Source: Pseudolabrys sp963742345 (GTDB lineage: Bacteria; Pseudomonadota; Alphaproteobacteria; Rhizobiales; Xanthobacteraceae). From it: a stretch of 64,000 bases of DNA. The notes below the pieces were generated by a model. The model searched no databases. It was not told where the DNA came from and was given only the letters and a program-made list of their open reading frames with translations. Below are positions 41,326-50,777 of the stretch, piece after piece. The stretch's first letter is position 1. The number at the start of each line of letters is the position of its first letter. The DNA is taken from NCBI GenBank assembly GCA_963742345.1, contig CAVULO010000004.1:186001-250000 (forward strand). The letters run 5' to 3'. The position numbers and the translations under genes were made by a program.

Positions 41326-43458
41326 CTATTGGTCGCTTGAACGGCTATCGAGAACTTGGCGGATTTTTCGCGCGAGAACGCGCTCGATCAGCGGCTTTGG
41401 GATGAGCTCCGTGCCGGGATCCAGACGGCCGTGATGAACGATGGCATTGCGCGAATAGCCAGTCATAAAAATAACTTTTGCCCCCGGCCGGCGGCGCTCA
41501 ACTTCAGTTGCGAGTTCACGGCCGTTTTTGCCTGGCAGCACCACATCCGTTAACAACAAGTCGAACTGCTTGTCAGCCTCGAGGAGGCGGAGTGCGGTAG
41601 CCGAGTCTTTTGCCTCGATAACCTGATAGTTCAGATCTCTCAGGATCTCCGATGCATACTGGCGCACGCCGTCATCGTCTTCGACGATCAGAATCGTTTC
41701 TGCGCGGCCACGTTCGGAACCGACGTGATCATCGCCCGAAAACGCCGTCTCATCGCCGTCACGGCGTGGCAAATAGAGCTTGATGGTAGTCCCTTCGCCC
41801 GGCTCGCTATAAATTTTAATATGCCCACTGGATTGCTTCATGAAGCCATAAACCTGGCTCAACCCCAAACCGGTGCCCTTTCCAGCCTCCTTGGTGGTGA
41901 AAAACGGCTCGAACGCGCGATTCATCGTTTCGGCCGACATCCCCGCCCCGCTGTCGGTGACTCCAACAAGGACGTACTGACCCGGCATAATCCCGTCGTG
42001 ATGACGGCAATATTCATCATCAAGATAAGCATTGCTCGTCTCGATCGTAAGTTTTCCTCCATCGGGCATCGCATCACGGGCGTTCAGGGCAAGATTGAGT
42101 AAGGTCGATTCCAGTTCTGATGCGTCAACTTCGACCTTCCAAAGCCCGGCCCCGCTGATGGTTTCCAATTCGATATTTTCACCAAGCGTACGGGTCAAAA
42201 GATCGGAAATGCTGACAATCAATTTGTTGACGTCGAGCACTCTTGGATTGAGCGGTTGACGGCGCGAAAAGGCGAGCAATCGCTGGGTCAGTTGCGCGGC
42301 GCGCTCTGCACCAACGAGCGCGTTGTTGAGAGCCCGTTCCGCACGCGCCTCGACCACTCCCCGCTTGGCAATGCCGAGATTGCCGATAATGATAGTGAGC
42401 AGATTATTGAAGTCGTGCGCCACACCGCCGGTCAATTGGCCGACGGCCTCCATCTTCTGGGATTGCCTGAGGGCTTGCTCCGCCAGATCGCGACGCTCGG
42501 CTTCCGCGTAGAACGCCTGCGTGCGGCGCATCGTCAACAACACAAGCACGAAGAGAACGAGAGTTGCCGGAATTCCGAAGATCAAATGGCTGGCCATTGT
42601 CCGCATCCAGCCCGACAAGATTGCGTCAGTCTGCAATCCATCGGATACGTACAAATCTGCATATCCGAACTTGCGGTAAGCAATGCGTCGTTCAACACCG
42701 TCGACGGAATTGTTGGACGTGACGATGCCACCTTCGGGATGATTGATGACGTTAAGCATAAAGCCGCTATTGGGCGCGAAATGCGTGGCGTCTTCGGGGG
42801 GCGCCGGATGACGTGCGAGAATCGCGCCATCTTTTCGCGTCAATGAGAAACTGGCAGTGGTGTCGCCTGCGAGCTGCTGGTAGAACTCCGAAAAGACCAT
42901 CGGCACGACAGAGACCATGATAATCCCGTTGAACTGGCCGTCGCGCAGCGGGCGGCGCCGGCTCACCCCAAAGAAAGCTACTTTTCTCAAGCGCGGTTGC
43001 AAAATCGCACCGACGTAATTGCCGGAATCTTGCTCCCTTTGCGCGAGGAAATAGTCGCGATCGACAACGCCAACATTATGTGGAACGGGAAAGATTGCCG
43101 ACGAAACGAGAGTGTGACCATTTTTGTCGGCCACCAATATAGCGTCGACGGTGGCCAGCGCTTTTTCGAGCTTGCTTAACTGCAAGTGCAACGCTTCTTC
43201 ATTTGTCTTAATTTGTTCGTCGGTAAGGTCTCCAACAATGGCGTCAACGCTGGTGAAGGTCAGGTCGACGGACTGAAAAACCTTGGATGCGTGCTCCGAA
43301 AGAATGTTTAACGACGAGGTCAGTTGCTCGTCGGCGTGGGCGAAGGCATTCTCGTAATTAACCCAGGCGGCATAAGAAAAAAGCGCCACCGGAATGACGA
43401 TTGTCGCCACCAACATTGTTTTGAGAAGCCGTAGAGCGGCATCACGGCGCGCGCGCAT
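41326..43458 (-). CDS. Hybrid sensor histidine kinase / response regulator
   Basis: This membrane-bound hybrid kinase has about 710 residues. An N-terminal helix (LVATIVIPVALFSYAAWV), a periplasmic dCache-like sensor (VDLTFTSVDAIVGDLTDEQI and VVDRDYFLAQREQDSGNYVG), and a second helix (IFGIPATLVLFVLVLLTM) precede the core. The dimerisation box is GGVAHDFNNLLTIIIGNLG with the phosphorylated histidine. The ATPase shows NLALNARDAM and GTGLGLSQVYGFM. The C-terminal receiver shows LLTDVVLPGKNGRELA with the aspartate. ATG 43458 is used; the longer N-terminus is implausible. The ligand and target are unknown. Confidence 0.92.
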   Translation of the reverse strand: MRARRDAALRLLKTMLVATIVIPVALFSYAAWVNYENAFAHADEQLTSSLNILSEHASKVFQSVDLTFTSVDAIVGDLTDEQIKTNEEALHLQLSKLEKALATVDAILVADKNGHTLVSSAIFPVPHNVGVVDRDYFLAQREQDSGNYVGAILQPRLRKVAFFGVSRRRPLRDGQFNGIIMVSVVPMVFSEFYQQLAGDTTASFSLTRKDGAILARHPAPPEDATHFAPNSGFMLNVINHPEGGIVTSNNSVDGVERRIAYRKFGYADLYVSDGLQTDAILSGWMRTMASHLIFGIPATLVLFVLVLLTMRRTQAFYAEAERRDLAEQALRQSQKMEAVGQLTGGVAHDFNNLLTIIIGNLGIAKRGVVEARAERALNNALVGAERAAQLTQRLLAFSRRQPLNPRVLDVNKLIVSISDLLTRTLGENIELETISGAGLWKVEVDASELESTLLNLALNARDAMPDGGKLTIETSNAYLDDEYCRHHDGIMPGQYVLVGVTDSGAGMSAETMNRAFEPFFTTKEAGKGTGLGLSQVYGFMKQSSGHIKIYSEPGEGTTIKLYLPRRDGDETAFSGDDHVGSERGRAETILIVEDDDGVRQYASEILRDLNYQVIEAKDSATALRLLEADKQFDLLLTDVVLPGKNGRELATEVERRRPGAKVIFMTGYSRNAIVHHGRLDPGTELIPKPLIERVLARKIRQVLDSRSSDQ

Positions 43459-44057
43459 TCGACAAAACTCATAAAGCAGACGTCCGAATGTATTCAGGAT
43501 ACCCAATTCTGGAAAGAAAAAACTCCTAATATCCCGTCTTGGTTCATCGAGATGTCCCTGTGGCGCAGCTATACGCGCGCTGCACAAGCAGCGGCCCACG
43601 TTCCGTCGCCAGAGATTCATGTTTCGCGCTCGAGTCTACCGGGGGCCCCCCACCTGGTCAGGTTACTGGGCGAATCAAATCGTCGTGGCGAGGCCTCCCC
43701 GATGCCCGCAGCAATCACGTGCGCCGGCACCGGAAAAAGCCGATGCCTGCCGCCGGCAACATTGCCGTCTCGGTGCAAGGCGCGCTGGCAAGCGCAAGAA
43801 GCACTAAGCCACCAGGGCGCACCGATATATCTGGTTTGATGTCAGAAAGCCGCCGAAAGGCAGTCTTTCGCTTTTCCGAACCTCGGATGACGTGGCGCAT
43901 CGCTCGCTGAATATGCTGAGGGAGCGATCGAAACTCGCGGATCATTCGCGGCATTTACATCAAACTCGATGAATTATTTCACGACGCATTTTACGCGCGT
44001 TTTATCAGGCCTCGGTTAGAGCATTACTCGAATGCAGTTCAATTGCCGACGGTGTTG
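43459..44057. other. 599-bp gap with no recognised gene
   Basis: This gap lies between the divergent hybrid kinase and RlpA-like genes, so it should hold both promoters. Open frames here translate to low-quality, Arg/Ser/Pro-rich sequence with no signal peptide or family pattern, and are not called. The last 120 bp before the RlpA-like gene is AT-richer (TTATTTCACGACGC, TTTTACGCGCG). No hairpin or known motif stands out. Confidence 0.5.
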
Positions 44058-45122
44058 ATGTCCTCGCCAGCGTCGCCTTCCAAGCGCAAACGAAAATCAA
44101 GCCCCCGGCCCCGAACCGGCAGGGCGGTTGTTATGCTCGTTTCTGCGGTTGTCCTGTTGTGCGGGATGGGTTGGGACGATGCCGAGGATCGTCATGCCGT
44201 ACCGGTCAGTGTTGCATTACACGGCAATCCTGATTCCGATGTTGTGGTTTTGGCTTTACCAAATGCCGAACCTTCTGCGATCGCGAATATCGAGACGCTA
44301 TCGGCGGATGTCATTGGCCTGCAATCTCGCTACCCTGATACTTGCTCCGCTGAAACTACGGCAGTCTTGTCGTTCGTCGAGTTGCCATCGGTCAACGATG
44401 CCTTGCTGCCCCTCCCGATCGCGCCGCGAACCGCACACGACATGCTCGACACGATGGGAATCGCGCTCGCGAGTTCGAGTACTGGCGGCGTGGATCTGGT
44501 TTCATACACACGCCGCAAAGAGCTGCCAGGATTCAGCACCCTGTACCGCGCTGTGCTGAAACGTGTTGCCGTGATGGGGTTGCCACGCATCCAGGATGAG
44601 GCGGCAATCACACGTGCGACGGTCGTCGGCACAGTTTCCACCTACAATCCATATCGTGATGGCAATGAGGGCGGAGCGCAGACCGCTTCCGGCGAGTTCT
44701 ATGATCCTGCTGCATGGACAGCAGCTGTAAAGACAGATCTGCGCAACCAGTTTGGCGGTGTCCGGTATGGCAAACTTTATCAGGCGACCTTTGCACTGAT
44801 CGAGAGCGGCAACCGACACCTCATCGTCAAGATCAACGATGTCGGGCCGCTCAAACCCGGCCGTGTGCTCGATCTTAACGAGCGAAGCATGCGCCACTTC
44901 GATCCGTTCCTTACGCGGGGCCTCATTGAAGACGTCAAAATCACTCTCCTGCCAGGCGAAGACTGGACGCCCGGGCCGGTTGGCGGTGCGTATGCAATTG
45001 ACTTCAACGGTTGGCAAACGGATTCAGAAATGGCGCGCCCGCATGCACCGCTTCCTGCCAATCCATATCCCCCAATGGGGGTAGATGTCCGGGCTGAAAT
45101 GACGCCGAACGAAGGCGGTTAA
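44058..45122 (+). CDS. RlpA-like double-psi beta-barrel protein
   Basis: This 354-residue protein has a short basic N-terminus, then a membrane anchor or signal (RAVVMLVSAVVLLCGMGW). A long variable region follows, then a C-terminal RlpA-like double-psi barrel: STYNPYRDGNEGGAQTASGE, GKLYQATFALIESGNRHLIV, and KINDVGPLKPGRVLDLNER. The aspartate in NDVGP is the catalytic-type residue of RlpA lytic transglycosylases, which cut naked glycan strands at the septum. The match is to the barrel only; the usual SPOR domain is absent. ATG 44058 is preferred to TTG 44043. Confidence 0.78.
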   Translation: MSSPASPSKRKRKSSPRPRTGRAVVMLVSAVVLLCGMGWDDAEDRHAVPVSVALHGNPDSDVVVLALPNAEPSAIANIETLSADVIGLQSRYPDTCSAETTAVLSFVELPSVNDALLPLPIAPRTAHDMLDTMGIALASSSTGGVDLVSYTRRKELPGFSTLYRAVLKRVAVMGLPRIQDEAAITRATVVGTVSTYNPYRDGNEGGAQTASGEFYDPAAWTAAVKTDLRNQFGGVRYGKLYQATFALIESGNRHLIVKINDVGPLKPGRVLDLNERSMRHFDPFLTRGLIEDVKITLLPGEDWTPGPVGGAYAIDFNGWQTDSEMARPHAPLPANPYPPMGVDVRAEMTPNEGG

Positions 45123-45144
45123 GACTTCGTGGCGCCACGAGCCC

Positions 45145-45612
45145 CTAGCGCCGTTTGCGCAACCAGGCGTCGACACTGAAGCGCCCGGCACCGCAGGCAA
45201 ACAAAAAGAAAAAACCGCCCAGGATGGCCATGTTCTTGTAGAAATTTGAATCCTGCGCGCGCCGCGCGGCGGCGTCGGTAAAATCCCAGTAGCGGTGTGA
45301 GCTAAAAGTCGCCACCAGCATAAATATGACCATCACCAGCACGACATAGCGGGTGGCAAATCCAAGGATCAGGGCGATTCCCCCGAAAAATTCTGCCGGA
45401 ACGGAGATGTATGCCAGAAACGCCGGCATCCCGCGCGCTGGAAACGTAGCGGCATAGGCTGGAATATCGAAAATTTTCCCGTAGCCGCTCCGCATAAATA
45501 TCCAACCGAGAAGAATACGGCCAATCAGCAGTACGAGGTCGGACGTGCTGGCGGCCACGCCGTCGACAGCCGACAGAGCAGGATGTGAACTTTGCTGGAT
45601 GTTGCGGTTCAT
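45145..45612 (-). CDS. DoxX family membrane protein
   Basis: This 155-residue inner-membrane protein has four helices of the DoxX/DoxD type (LVLLIGRILLGWIFMRSGYG, FFGGIALILGFATRYVVLVM, VIFMLVATFSSH, and NMAILGGFFFLFACGAGRFS). DoxX proteins are linked to redox homeostasis in some bacteria and to thiosulfate oxidation in archaea, but this subfamily is uncharacterised. ATG 45612 gives a sensible N-terminus; the upstream in-frame start at 45675 is unlikely. It is convergent with the RlpA-like gene, with a 22-bp gap. Confidence 0.86.
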   Translation of the reverse strand: MNRNIQQSSHPALSAVDGVAASTSDLVLLIGRILLGWIFMRSGYGKIFDIPAYAATFPARGMPAFLAYISVPAEFFGGIALILGFATRYVVLVMVIFMLVATFSSHRYWDFTDAAARRAQDSNFYKNMAILGGFFFLFACGAGRFSVDAWLRKRR

Positions 45613-45746
45613 TTTGTTCCTCGGTTGCCATCGGACGGCGGATTGGTGGCGCACTTTGTGGTCTCGGGATAACAAGCGCCGAGGTTATCTTATTCCGTCA
45701 ATCCTTGAGGGGCCGGGGTTAGAGCCTTTTAAGGCTGCGATAAATC

Positions 45747-46079
45747 CTACACCTCCTCCGTCACGTCCTCATACACATCGATCTCGATCGCTCCGGGAAA
45801 CAGCGTGCGCCATGCCTGCAAGTAATTGTACATTATGGGCTCGCTGGCCAATTTTTGACGATTGAGTTCGAAGGTCTGATCCGTTTGATACTCAATGACT
45901 TGAAGGAACTGAGTTTGAACATCGGCATTTCGCAGCAAACGAACCTGCGCGTCACCAAAAGCCTTATACAACGGCAACGCATTTTTCATCATCGTCGTGA
46001 GAAGCGTTGTTGCATCGGCAGACGGGGTTTTTATCTTTATATGCAAGATTCGTTTTGCCTTCGCCGCATCGTTGGCCAT
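45747..46079 (-). CDS. Hypothetical protein, possible dimeric alpha/beta barrel
   Basis: This 110-residue soluble protein is not recognised by family. The pattern of strand (RILHIKIKTP), helix (SADATTLLTTMMKNALPLYKAF), strand (AQVRLLRNA, FLQVIEYQT) and helix with a final acidic strand (IEIDVYEDVTEEV) resembles the ferredoxin-like fold of dimeric alpha/beta barrel (NIPSNAP/ABM-type) proteins. No cysteine or metal motif is visible. It sits alone between doxX and parB, same strand as both. ATG 46079 is chosen over 46094. Confidence 0.62.
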   Translation of the reverse strand: MANDAAKAKRILHIKIKTPSADATTLLTTMMKNALPLYKAFGDAQVRLLRNADVQTQFLQVIEYQTDQTFELNRQKLASEPIMYNYLQAWRTLFPGAIEIDVYEDVTEEV

Positions 46080-46197
46080 GGGCGGCCTCCTCAATTCGAG
46101 CGCAGAGTTCGCTTGGCCTGAACTATAACTTTACGGCCCCCGCCACCAGACCACGGCTTAGCCAATAGCGAAAAACGCCGCTCAAATTGGCTTGTCG

Positions 46198-46206
46198 TGT
46201 GGATAA
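46198..46206 (-). promoter_or_regulatory. Perfect DnaA box near parB 3' end
   Basis: The minus strand reads TTATCCACA, the exact DnaA consensus, followed on the plus strand by an AT-rich tract (AATAAACC, CAAATAACTAAACC). It lies 63 bp beyond the parB stop in a gap without a gene. A lone box can titrate DnaA or appear by chance. Confidence 0.4.
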
Positions 46207-46268
46207 ATAAACCTGATCAAATAACTAAACCGATGCGAGTGCCGGGCTCCGCTGCCAGGCTCTGGCTG

Positions 46269-47141
46269 CTAGCCGCCCAGCTTGCGCAGTACCGCGTCTA
46301 ATTGCTCCAAATCGCGGTACTTGATGCGTAGTGTGCCGCCCTCGCCACGATGATCGACGCTGACCTCAAGACCAAGCGCGTCGGAAAGTCGCTTCTCTAG
46401 CGCACGCGTGTCAGCATCCTTCGTCCCGTTGGTGTGGCCCTTCGCCTCGCGTCTCACATCGCGGGCTTGCGCAGCGCCGTCCTTGCGCATGTCCACTTCC
46501 AGCTGCCGCACACTTAAACCTTTATCGATGATGTCTTGTGCGATCTGTTCGGCATTGGGCTGCCCGAGCAATAGTCGCGCGTGACCGGCAGAAATTTTGC
46601 CCGAACGCACAAGCTGCTTGATTGGCTCCGACAGCTTGAGCAAACGGATCGTGTTGGCAACGTGCGGTCGGCTTTTGCCGACGATATGCGCGACCTCGTC
46701 TTGCGTGCGGTTGAAGTCGTCCATCAACGCAAGATAGCCGCTCGCCTCCTCGATCGGATTGAGATCGGCGCGCTGCACATTTTCGATGATGGCGTACTCA
46801 AGCGATTGCGCATCGTTCGCTTCCACCACCGCGATCGGCACGTCGTGCAAGCCAGCTCGCTGCGCTGCGCGCCATCGGCGCTCGCCGGCAATTATTTCAA
46901 AATTGTCGCCCTGCAGGACGCGCACGACGATTGGCTGGATGATACCGCGTTCGCGGATTGAAACAGAAAGCTCGTCCAGCTCGGCATCAGTGAACATCCG
47001 GCGCGGATTGCGGGGATTTGGACTCAGATTTTCAATTGGCGCGCGGCGCGGCTTGCGGCCGCTGTCAGCGATGGAAGTTTCCTCGCCGACATCGCCGATG
47101 AGCGCAGCCAGGCCGCGTCCCAATCGCGAGTGATCCGCCAT
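46269..47141 (-). CDS. parB: Chromosome partitioning protein ParB
   Basis: ParB is a CTP-dependent clamp that loads at parS and organises the origin region. The 290-residue protein starts ADHSRLGRGLAALIGDVGEE. The CTPase motif region is IIAGERRWRAAQRAGLHDVP, followed by EYAIIENVQRADLNPIEEA. The helix-turn-helix (TQDEVAHIVGKSRPHVANTI) binds parS, and the C-terminus dimerises (LRIKYRDLEQLDAVLRKL). ATG 47141 is chosen because eight upstream residues lack conservation. Two parS sites are visible at 48758 and 50778. It follows parA with a 97-bp gap. Confidence 0.96.
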   Translation of the reverse strand: MADHSRLGRGLAALIGDVGEETSIADSGRKPRRAPIENLSPNPRNPRRMFTDAELDELSVSIRERGIIQPIVVRVLQGDNFEIIAGERRWRAAQRAGLHDVPIAVVEANDAQSLEYAIIENVQRADLNPIEEASGYLALMDDFNRTQDEVAHIVGKSRPHVANTIRLLKLSEPIKQLVRSGKISAGHARLLLGQPNAEQIAQDIIDKGLSVRQLEVDMRKDGAAQARDVRREAKGHTNGTKDADTRALEKRLSDALGLEVSVDHRGEGGTLRIKYRDLEQLDAVLRKLGG

Positions 47142-47238
47142 CGCTGCTCCTGAACTCCGTGCCACGCTATCCCTTTCCGTGCTCTCTGCCTATTGCGGCC
47201 GATTTGAATGCTTGCTTCAAGAATGAACCGCGCAAGTC

Positions 47239-48126
47239 TTATCCAGCCTTCAATGCCTTCTCGCGCTGGATAATCTCGGTGGCGAGCCGCAGATAGGCTT
47301 CACTGCCGACGCATTTAAGATCGTAGACCAGGACTGGCTTGCCGTAAGACGGAGCTTCCGAAATGCGCACGTTGCGCGGGATTATCGTCTCGTACACTTT
47401 GCTGCCCATAAACTGACGCACATCGGCCACTACCTGGTTCGAGAGGTTGTTGCGCGAGTTGTACATCGTCAGCACGATGCCGTGGATCGACAGTGTCGGA
47501 TTGAGTGTCGTCTTTACTTGCTCGACAGTTCTTAAAAGTTGCGACAAGCCTTCGAGCGCAAAGAACTCGCATTGCAGCGGAACGAGAATTGAATCGGCCG
47601 CCGCCATAGCGTTGACTGTGAGCAGATTGAGCGATGGTGGACAGTCGACCAAAACGTAAGTGAAATCGTAAGTGCGCGTGCCGCTGTTGAGCTGTCGTAA
47701 CGCGCTGCGCAATCGGAATGCGCGGTCGCGCTGCTGGCCGATCTCAAGTTCCAGGCCAGAGAGATCGAGTGTCGATGGAGCGATGTAGAGTTGCGGTACG
47801 GCGGTCTGCAGCACGGCATCGCGCATCGGCGCCGCACCGGTGAGCACGTCGTAGGTCGATGTGCGGCGCGACTTGCGCTCGATCCCGAGGCCGGTCGACG
47901 CATTGCCTTGCGGATCGAGATCGACAATCAGCACATGTTCGCCGATGGCAGCGAGTGCGGTGCCCAGATTGATTGCGGTTGTGGTCTTGCCGACTCCGCC
48001 CTTCTGGTTGGCAATCCCGAGCACCCGCGGACGTGTGGCATCGGGCTTTGCCGCGGGCTTGCCGAAGGGGACGACCAGCGGCGCGGCAGGCTGATCAGGG
48101 GTCGGGGTTTCGGTCATGGTCGGCAT
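47239..48126 (-). CDS. parA: Chromosome partitioning ATPase ParA
   Basis: ParA is a deviant Walker ATPase that binds DNA non-specifically and pulls the ParB-parS complex. The 295-residue protein shows IANQKGGVGKTTTAINLGTA (deviant Walker A), LIVDLDPQGNASTGLG, and VLVDCPPSLNLLTVNAM. The N-terminal 30 residues are Pro/Ala-rich and not conserved. ParA follows rsmG by 46 bp and precedes parB, the common gid-par order of alphaproteobacteria. The par genes probably share transcription with rsmG and mnmG. Confidence 0.97.
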   Translation of the reverse strand: MPTMTETPTPDQPAAPLVVPFGKPAAKPDATRPRVLGIANQKGGVGKTTTAINLGTALAAIGEHVLIVDLDPQGNASTGLGIERKSRRTSTYDVLTGAAPMRDAVLQTAVPQLYIAPSTLDLSGLELEIGQQRDRAFRLRSALRQLNSGTRTYDFTYVLVDCPPSLNLLTVNAMAAADSILVPLQCEFFALEGLSQLLRTVEQVKTTLNPTLSIHGIVLTMYNSRNNLSNQVVADVRQFMGSKVYETIIPRNVRISEAPSYGKPVLVYDLKCVGSEAYLRLATEIIQREKALKAG

Positions 48127-48172
48127 TCCATCAGTTGTGCGGCAGGCCTCGAATTGTCCTTAAAACCCTGAC

Positions 48173-48841
48173 TTAAGCGCTGCGAAAAGGCTTAAGGCTG
48201 CGGACCACGACGATTGCACTCTGGGGACTGGTCTTGCTGGGCACTTTCAATGCTTCAAGTCTCCAATATTTAGCGGCATCGGTCAATTCAGCATCTACAT
48301 CTTGACCTTTGGGAAACAAACCGATGGCGCCCCGACTAATCAGAGGAAACGCCTGATCGCACAGGATTTTCAATGGAGCCAGGGCACGGGCTGTCACCAC
48401 GTGCACGGTTTCTGCACAGCTTTCCCCATATTTCTCCGCACGCTCTTCATGAATAACTGCCGGCACCCCGGTCGCCCTCACCGCTTCGCGCAGGAATGCC
48501 GCCTTTTTCCCATTACTTTCAATGAGATGCACCTCGGCGCCGGGTTGACCCGCAAGCGCGCAGGCAATCGGTACCCCCGGGAAACCGCCGCCAGAGCCAA
48601 AGTCGACCCAGACACGTGCTTCTGCTGCCAGGGGCAAGAGTTGAAGTGAATTGGCGATATGGCGCGTCCAAAGCTCATGAAGCGTGGATGATGCAACGAG
48701 GTTCAGTTTGCTCTGCCAGAGCAAGAACACGGTTACGAATTTGTCGAGCCGCGCCTCCGTTTCACGTGAAACAGGAAAGAGCGCGAGAGCGCGTGCTTTG
48801 TCGGCATCGAGATTGAAAGCCCCCTGCCCGCGTCCGCTCAC
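48173..48841 (-). CDS. rsmG: 16S rRNA m7G527 methyltransferase RsmG
   Basis: RsmG adds N7-methyl to G527 of 16S rRNA; loss gives low-level streptomycin resistance in many bacteria. The 222-residue protein carries the SAM motif VDFGSGGGFPGVPIACAL, and HLIESNGKKAAFLREAVRAT. The start codon overlaps the mnmG stop by four bases, so they are translationally coupled. The codons for PVSRETE near the N-terminus contain a near-perfect parS site (48758-48773), an embedded site kept along with coding function. Confidence 0.95.
   Translation of the reverse strand: MSGRGQGAFNLDADKARALALFPVSRETEARLDKFVTVFLLWQSKLNLVASSTLHELWTRHIANSLQLLPLAAEARVWVDFGSGGGFPGVPIACALAGQPGAEVHLIESNGKKAAFLREAVRATGVPAVIHEERAEKYGESCAETVHVVTARALAPLKILCDQAFPLISRGAIGLFPKGQDVDAELTDAAKYWRLEALKVPSKTSPQSAIVVVRSLKPFRSA
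48758..48773. promoter_or_regulatory. parS site inside rsmG
   Basis: CGTTTCACGTGAAACA differs from the canonical 16-bp parS (TGTTTCACGTGAAACA) only at the first base. The palindromic core GTTTCACGTGAAAC is intact. It lies in codons of RsmG, about 1.6 kb from the parB start. ParB is expected to load here. Confidence 0.88.
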
Positions 48842-50709
48842 GCGATCTTCGCGGAAAGTTTTTTTCCGCGCCGGACGTGGGCGACAAGCAACGTCAGCGC
48901 TGCCGGGGTCACGCCATCGATACGGCCCGCGTGCCCGATTGTACGCGGACGATGCGTTTGTAATTTTTGTTTCATCTCATTCGACAATCCCGGCAGCGCC
49001 GCGTAGTCGAGGTCTTCCGGCAATTCAAAGCTTTCATCGCGGCGATACGCCGCGATGTCGGCATTCTGCCGCGAAAGATAAACATCGTACTTCGCGTCGA
49101 TCTCGATCTGCTCGGCAATCTTTGGCGCGAGTTCGCCAAAGCGAGGCCAGATCTTCGAAAGATCGGAAACCGTCACGTTCGGATATGACAGCAACTCGAA
49201 CGCCGTGCGGCGCTGCCCGTCTTTATTAAGTGAAAGGCCGTGACGCTCGGCTTCTTTCGGCGTCAGCGAAATCGTTTTTGCAAATTCGCGCGCGGCTTTC
49301 AGGGCAGAAGATTTTTCGTTATGTATGCGCGCGCGCGCGGCTCCAACACAGCCGACAGTAATTCCTTTTTCGGTCAAACGTTGATCGGCATTGTCTGCGC
49401 GCAACTGCAAACGATATTCGGCGCGCGAGGTGAACATCCGATACGGTTCGCTGACGCCGCGCGTAACGAGATCATCGATCATCACACCGAGATAAGCTTG
49501 CGCGCGATCAATAACAATTTCACCGCCCTCGCCTGCTAAAGATGCCGCATTGAGACCTGCAAGAAGTCCCTGTGCCGCAGCCTCTTCATAGCCTGTGGTG
49601 CCGTTGATCTGGCCTGCCAAAAATAGTCCGCGCAAACGTTTCGTTTGCAGCGTCGGCGCGAGTTCGCGCGGATCAACATAGTCGTATTCGATTGCATAGC
49701 CAGGACGAATGAAGCGCGCGTTTTGCAAACCGGGAATCGTCGCGACCAGCGCGTGCTGAATCTCTTCCGGAAGTGACGTAGAAATTCCGTTCGGATAAAC
49801 GGTGTGATCGTCGAGACCTTCGGGTTCCAGAAAAATCTGATGACCGTCGCGCTCGCCGAACTTCACGATCTTGTCTTCGATCGACGGACAATAGCGCGGG
49901 CCACGACTTGCGATCTGTCCGGAGTACATCGGTGAGCGATGTACATTCTCGCGGATGATTTTGTGCGTGGCCGCGACGGTGCGCGTAATGCCGCATTGGA
50001 TTTGCGGATTTTCAATGCGGGTCGTCAGAATTGAAAACGGCTCAGGCGGATCATCGCCTGGCTGCATCTCGAGCGCGGACCAATCGATCGTACGGCCATC
50101 GAGACGCGGCGGCGTTCCCGTTTTCAAACGACCGAGCGCAAAGCCGAGATTTTCCAGCGTGCGGGAAAGTCCGATCGCCGGCGCTTCGCCGGCGCGGCCT
50201 GCTGGAATTTGTCTTTCCCCGATATGGATAAGGCCACGCAAAAATGTGCCTGTTGTAAGGACCACAGCGCCGGTCGAAATTTCACGGCCGTCATTCAATT
50301 TCACGCCGCGAACGCGATCGCGCTCGATCACGAGATCGTCGGCTTCCGCTTCGATGACCTGGAGGTTTGGAATGGCGCGAATCGCGGCCTGCATCGCGGC
50401 CGCATAAAGCTTTCGGTCGGCTTGCGCGCGCGGGCCGCGCACCGCAGGGCCTTTACGGCGATTGAGGACCCGAAATTGGATCCCCCCGAGGTCGGCGATC
50501 CGGCCCATGAGGCCATCCAGCGCATCGATTTCTCGCACCAGATGGCCTTTTCCCAGGCCGCCAATGGCCGGATTGCACGACATGGCCCCAACGGTGGCGA
50601 ACTGGTGGGTAACGAGGGCCGTTTGGGCTCCCATACGGGCAGCCGCTGCCGCGGCTTCACAGCCGGCATGGCCGCCGCCAATTACCACGACGTCGAATCG
50701 GTTGAGCAT
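48838..50709 (-). CDS. mnmG: tRNA uridine-34 modification protein MnmG
   Basis: MnmG, with MnmE, installs carboxymethylaminomethyl groups at C5 of wobble uridine. The 623-residue FAD protein has VVIGGGHAGCEAAAAAARMG (dinucleotide fold), MSCNPAIGGLGKGHLVREID, NRRKGPAVRGPRAQADRKLY and GTTGYEEAAAQGLLAGLNAA. The helical C-terminal domain binds MnmE (for example LEDLDYAALPGLSNEMKQKL). It is followed by rsmG with a four-base overlap. The start at 50709 lies 203 bp from the mnmE stop, a gap holding a parS site. Confidence 0.97.
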   Translation of the reverse strand: MLNRFDVVVIGGGHAGCEAAAAAARMGAQTALVTHQFATVGAMSCNPAIGGLGKGHLVREIDALDGLMGRIADLGGIQFRVLNRRKGPAVRGPRAQADRKLYAAAMQAAIRAIPNLQVIEAEADDLVIERDRVRGVKLNDGREISTGAVVLTTGTFLRGLIHIGERQIPAGRAGEAPAIGLSRTLENLGFALGRLKTGTPPRLDGRTIDWSALEMQPGDDPPEPFSILTTRIENPQIQCGITRTVAATHKIIRENVHRSPMYSGQIASRGPRYCPSIEDKIVKFGERDGHQIFLEPEGLDDHTVYPNGISTSLPEEIQHALVATIPGLQNARFIRPGYAIEYDYVDPRELAPTLQTKRLRGLFLAGQINGTTGYEEAAAQGLLAGLNAASLAGEGGEIVIDRAQAYLGVMIDDLVTRGVSEPYRMFTSRAEYRLQLRADNADQRLTEKGITVGCVGAARARIHNEKSSALKAAREFAKTISLTPKEAERHGLSLNKDGQRRTAFELLSYPNVTVSDLSKIWPRFGELAPKIAEQIEIDAKYDVYLSRQNADIAAYRRDESFELPEDLDYAALPGLSNEMKQKLQTHRPRTIGHAGRIDGVTPAALTLLVAHVRRGKKLSAKIA

Positions 50710-50777
50710 TTAAACCTCGGAGACCGCGTTTTAGCGAAGGCGCGGGGAGGGGTCAAAAACATTGATTTTAGCGAGAA

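Noticed and set aside
43539..43954. Two overlapping open frames in the gap between the hybrid kinase and RlpA-like genes
   Set aside because: Both give Arg/Ser/Pro-rich sequence typical of non-coding GC-rich DNA, with no ribosome binding site or family pattern.
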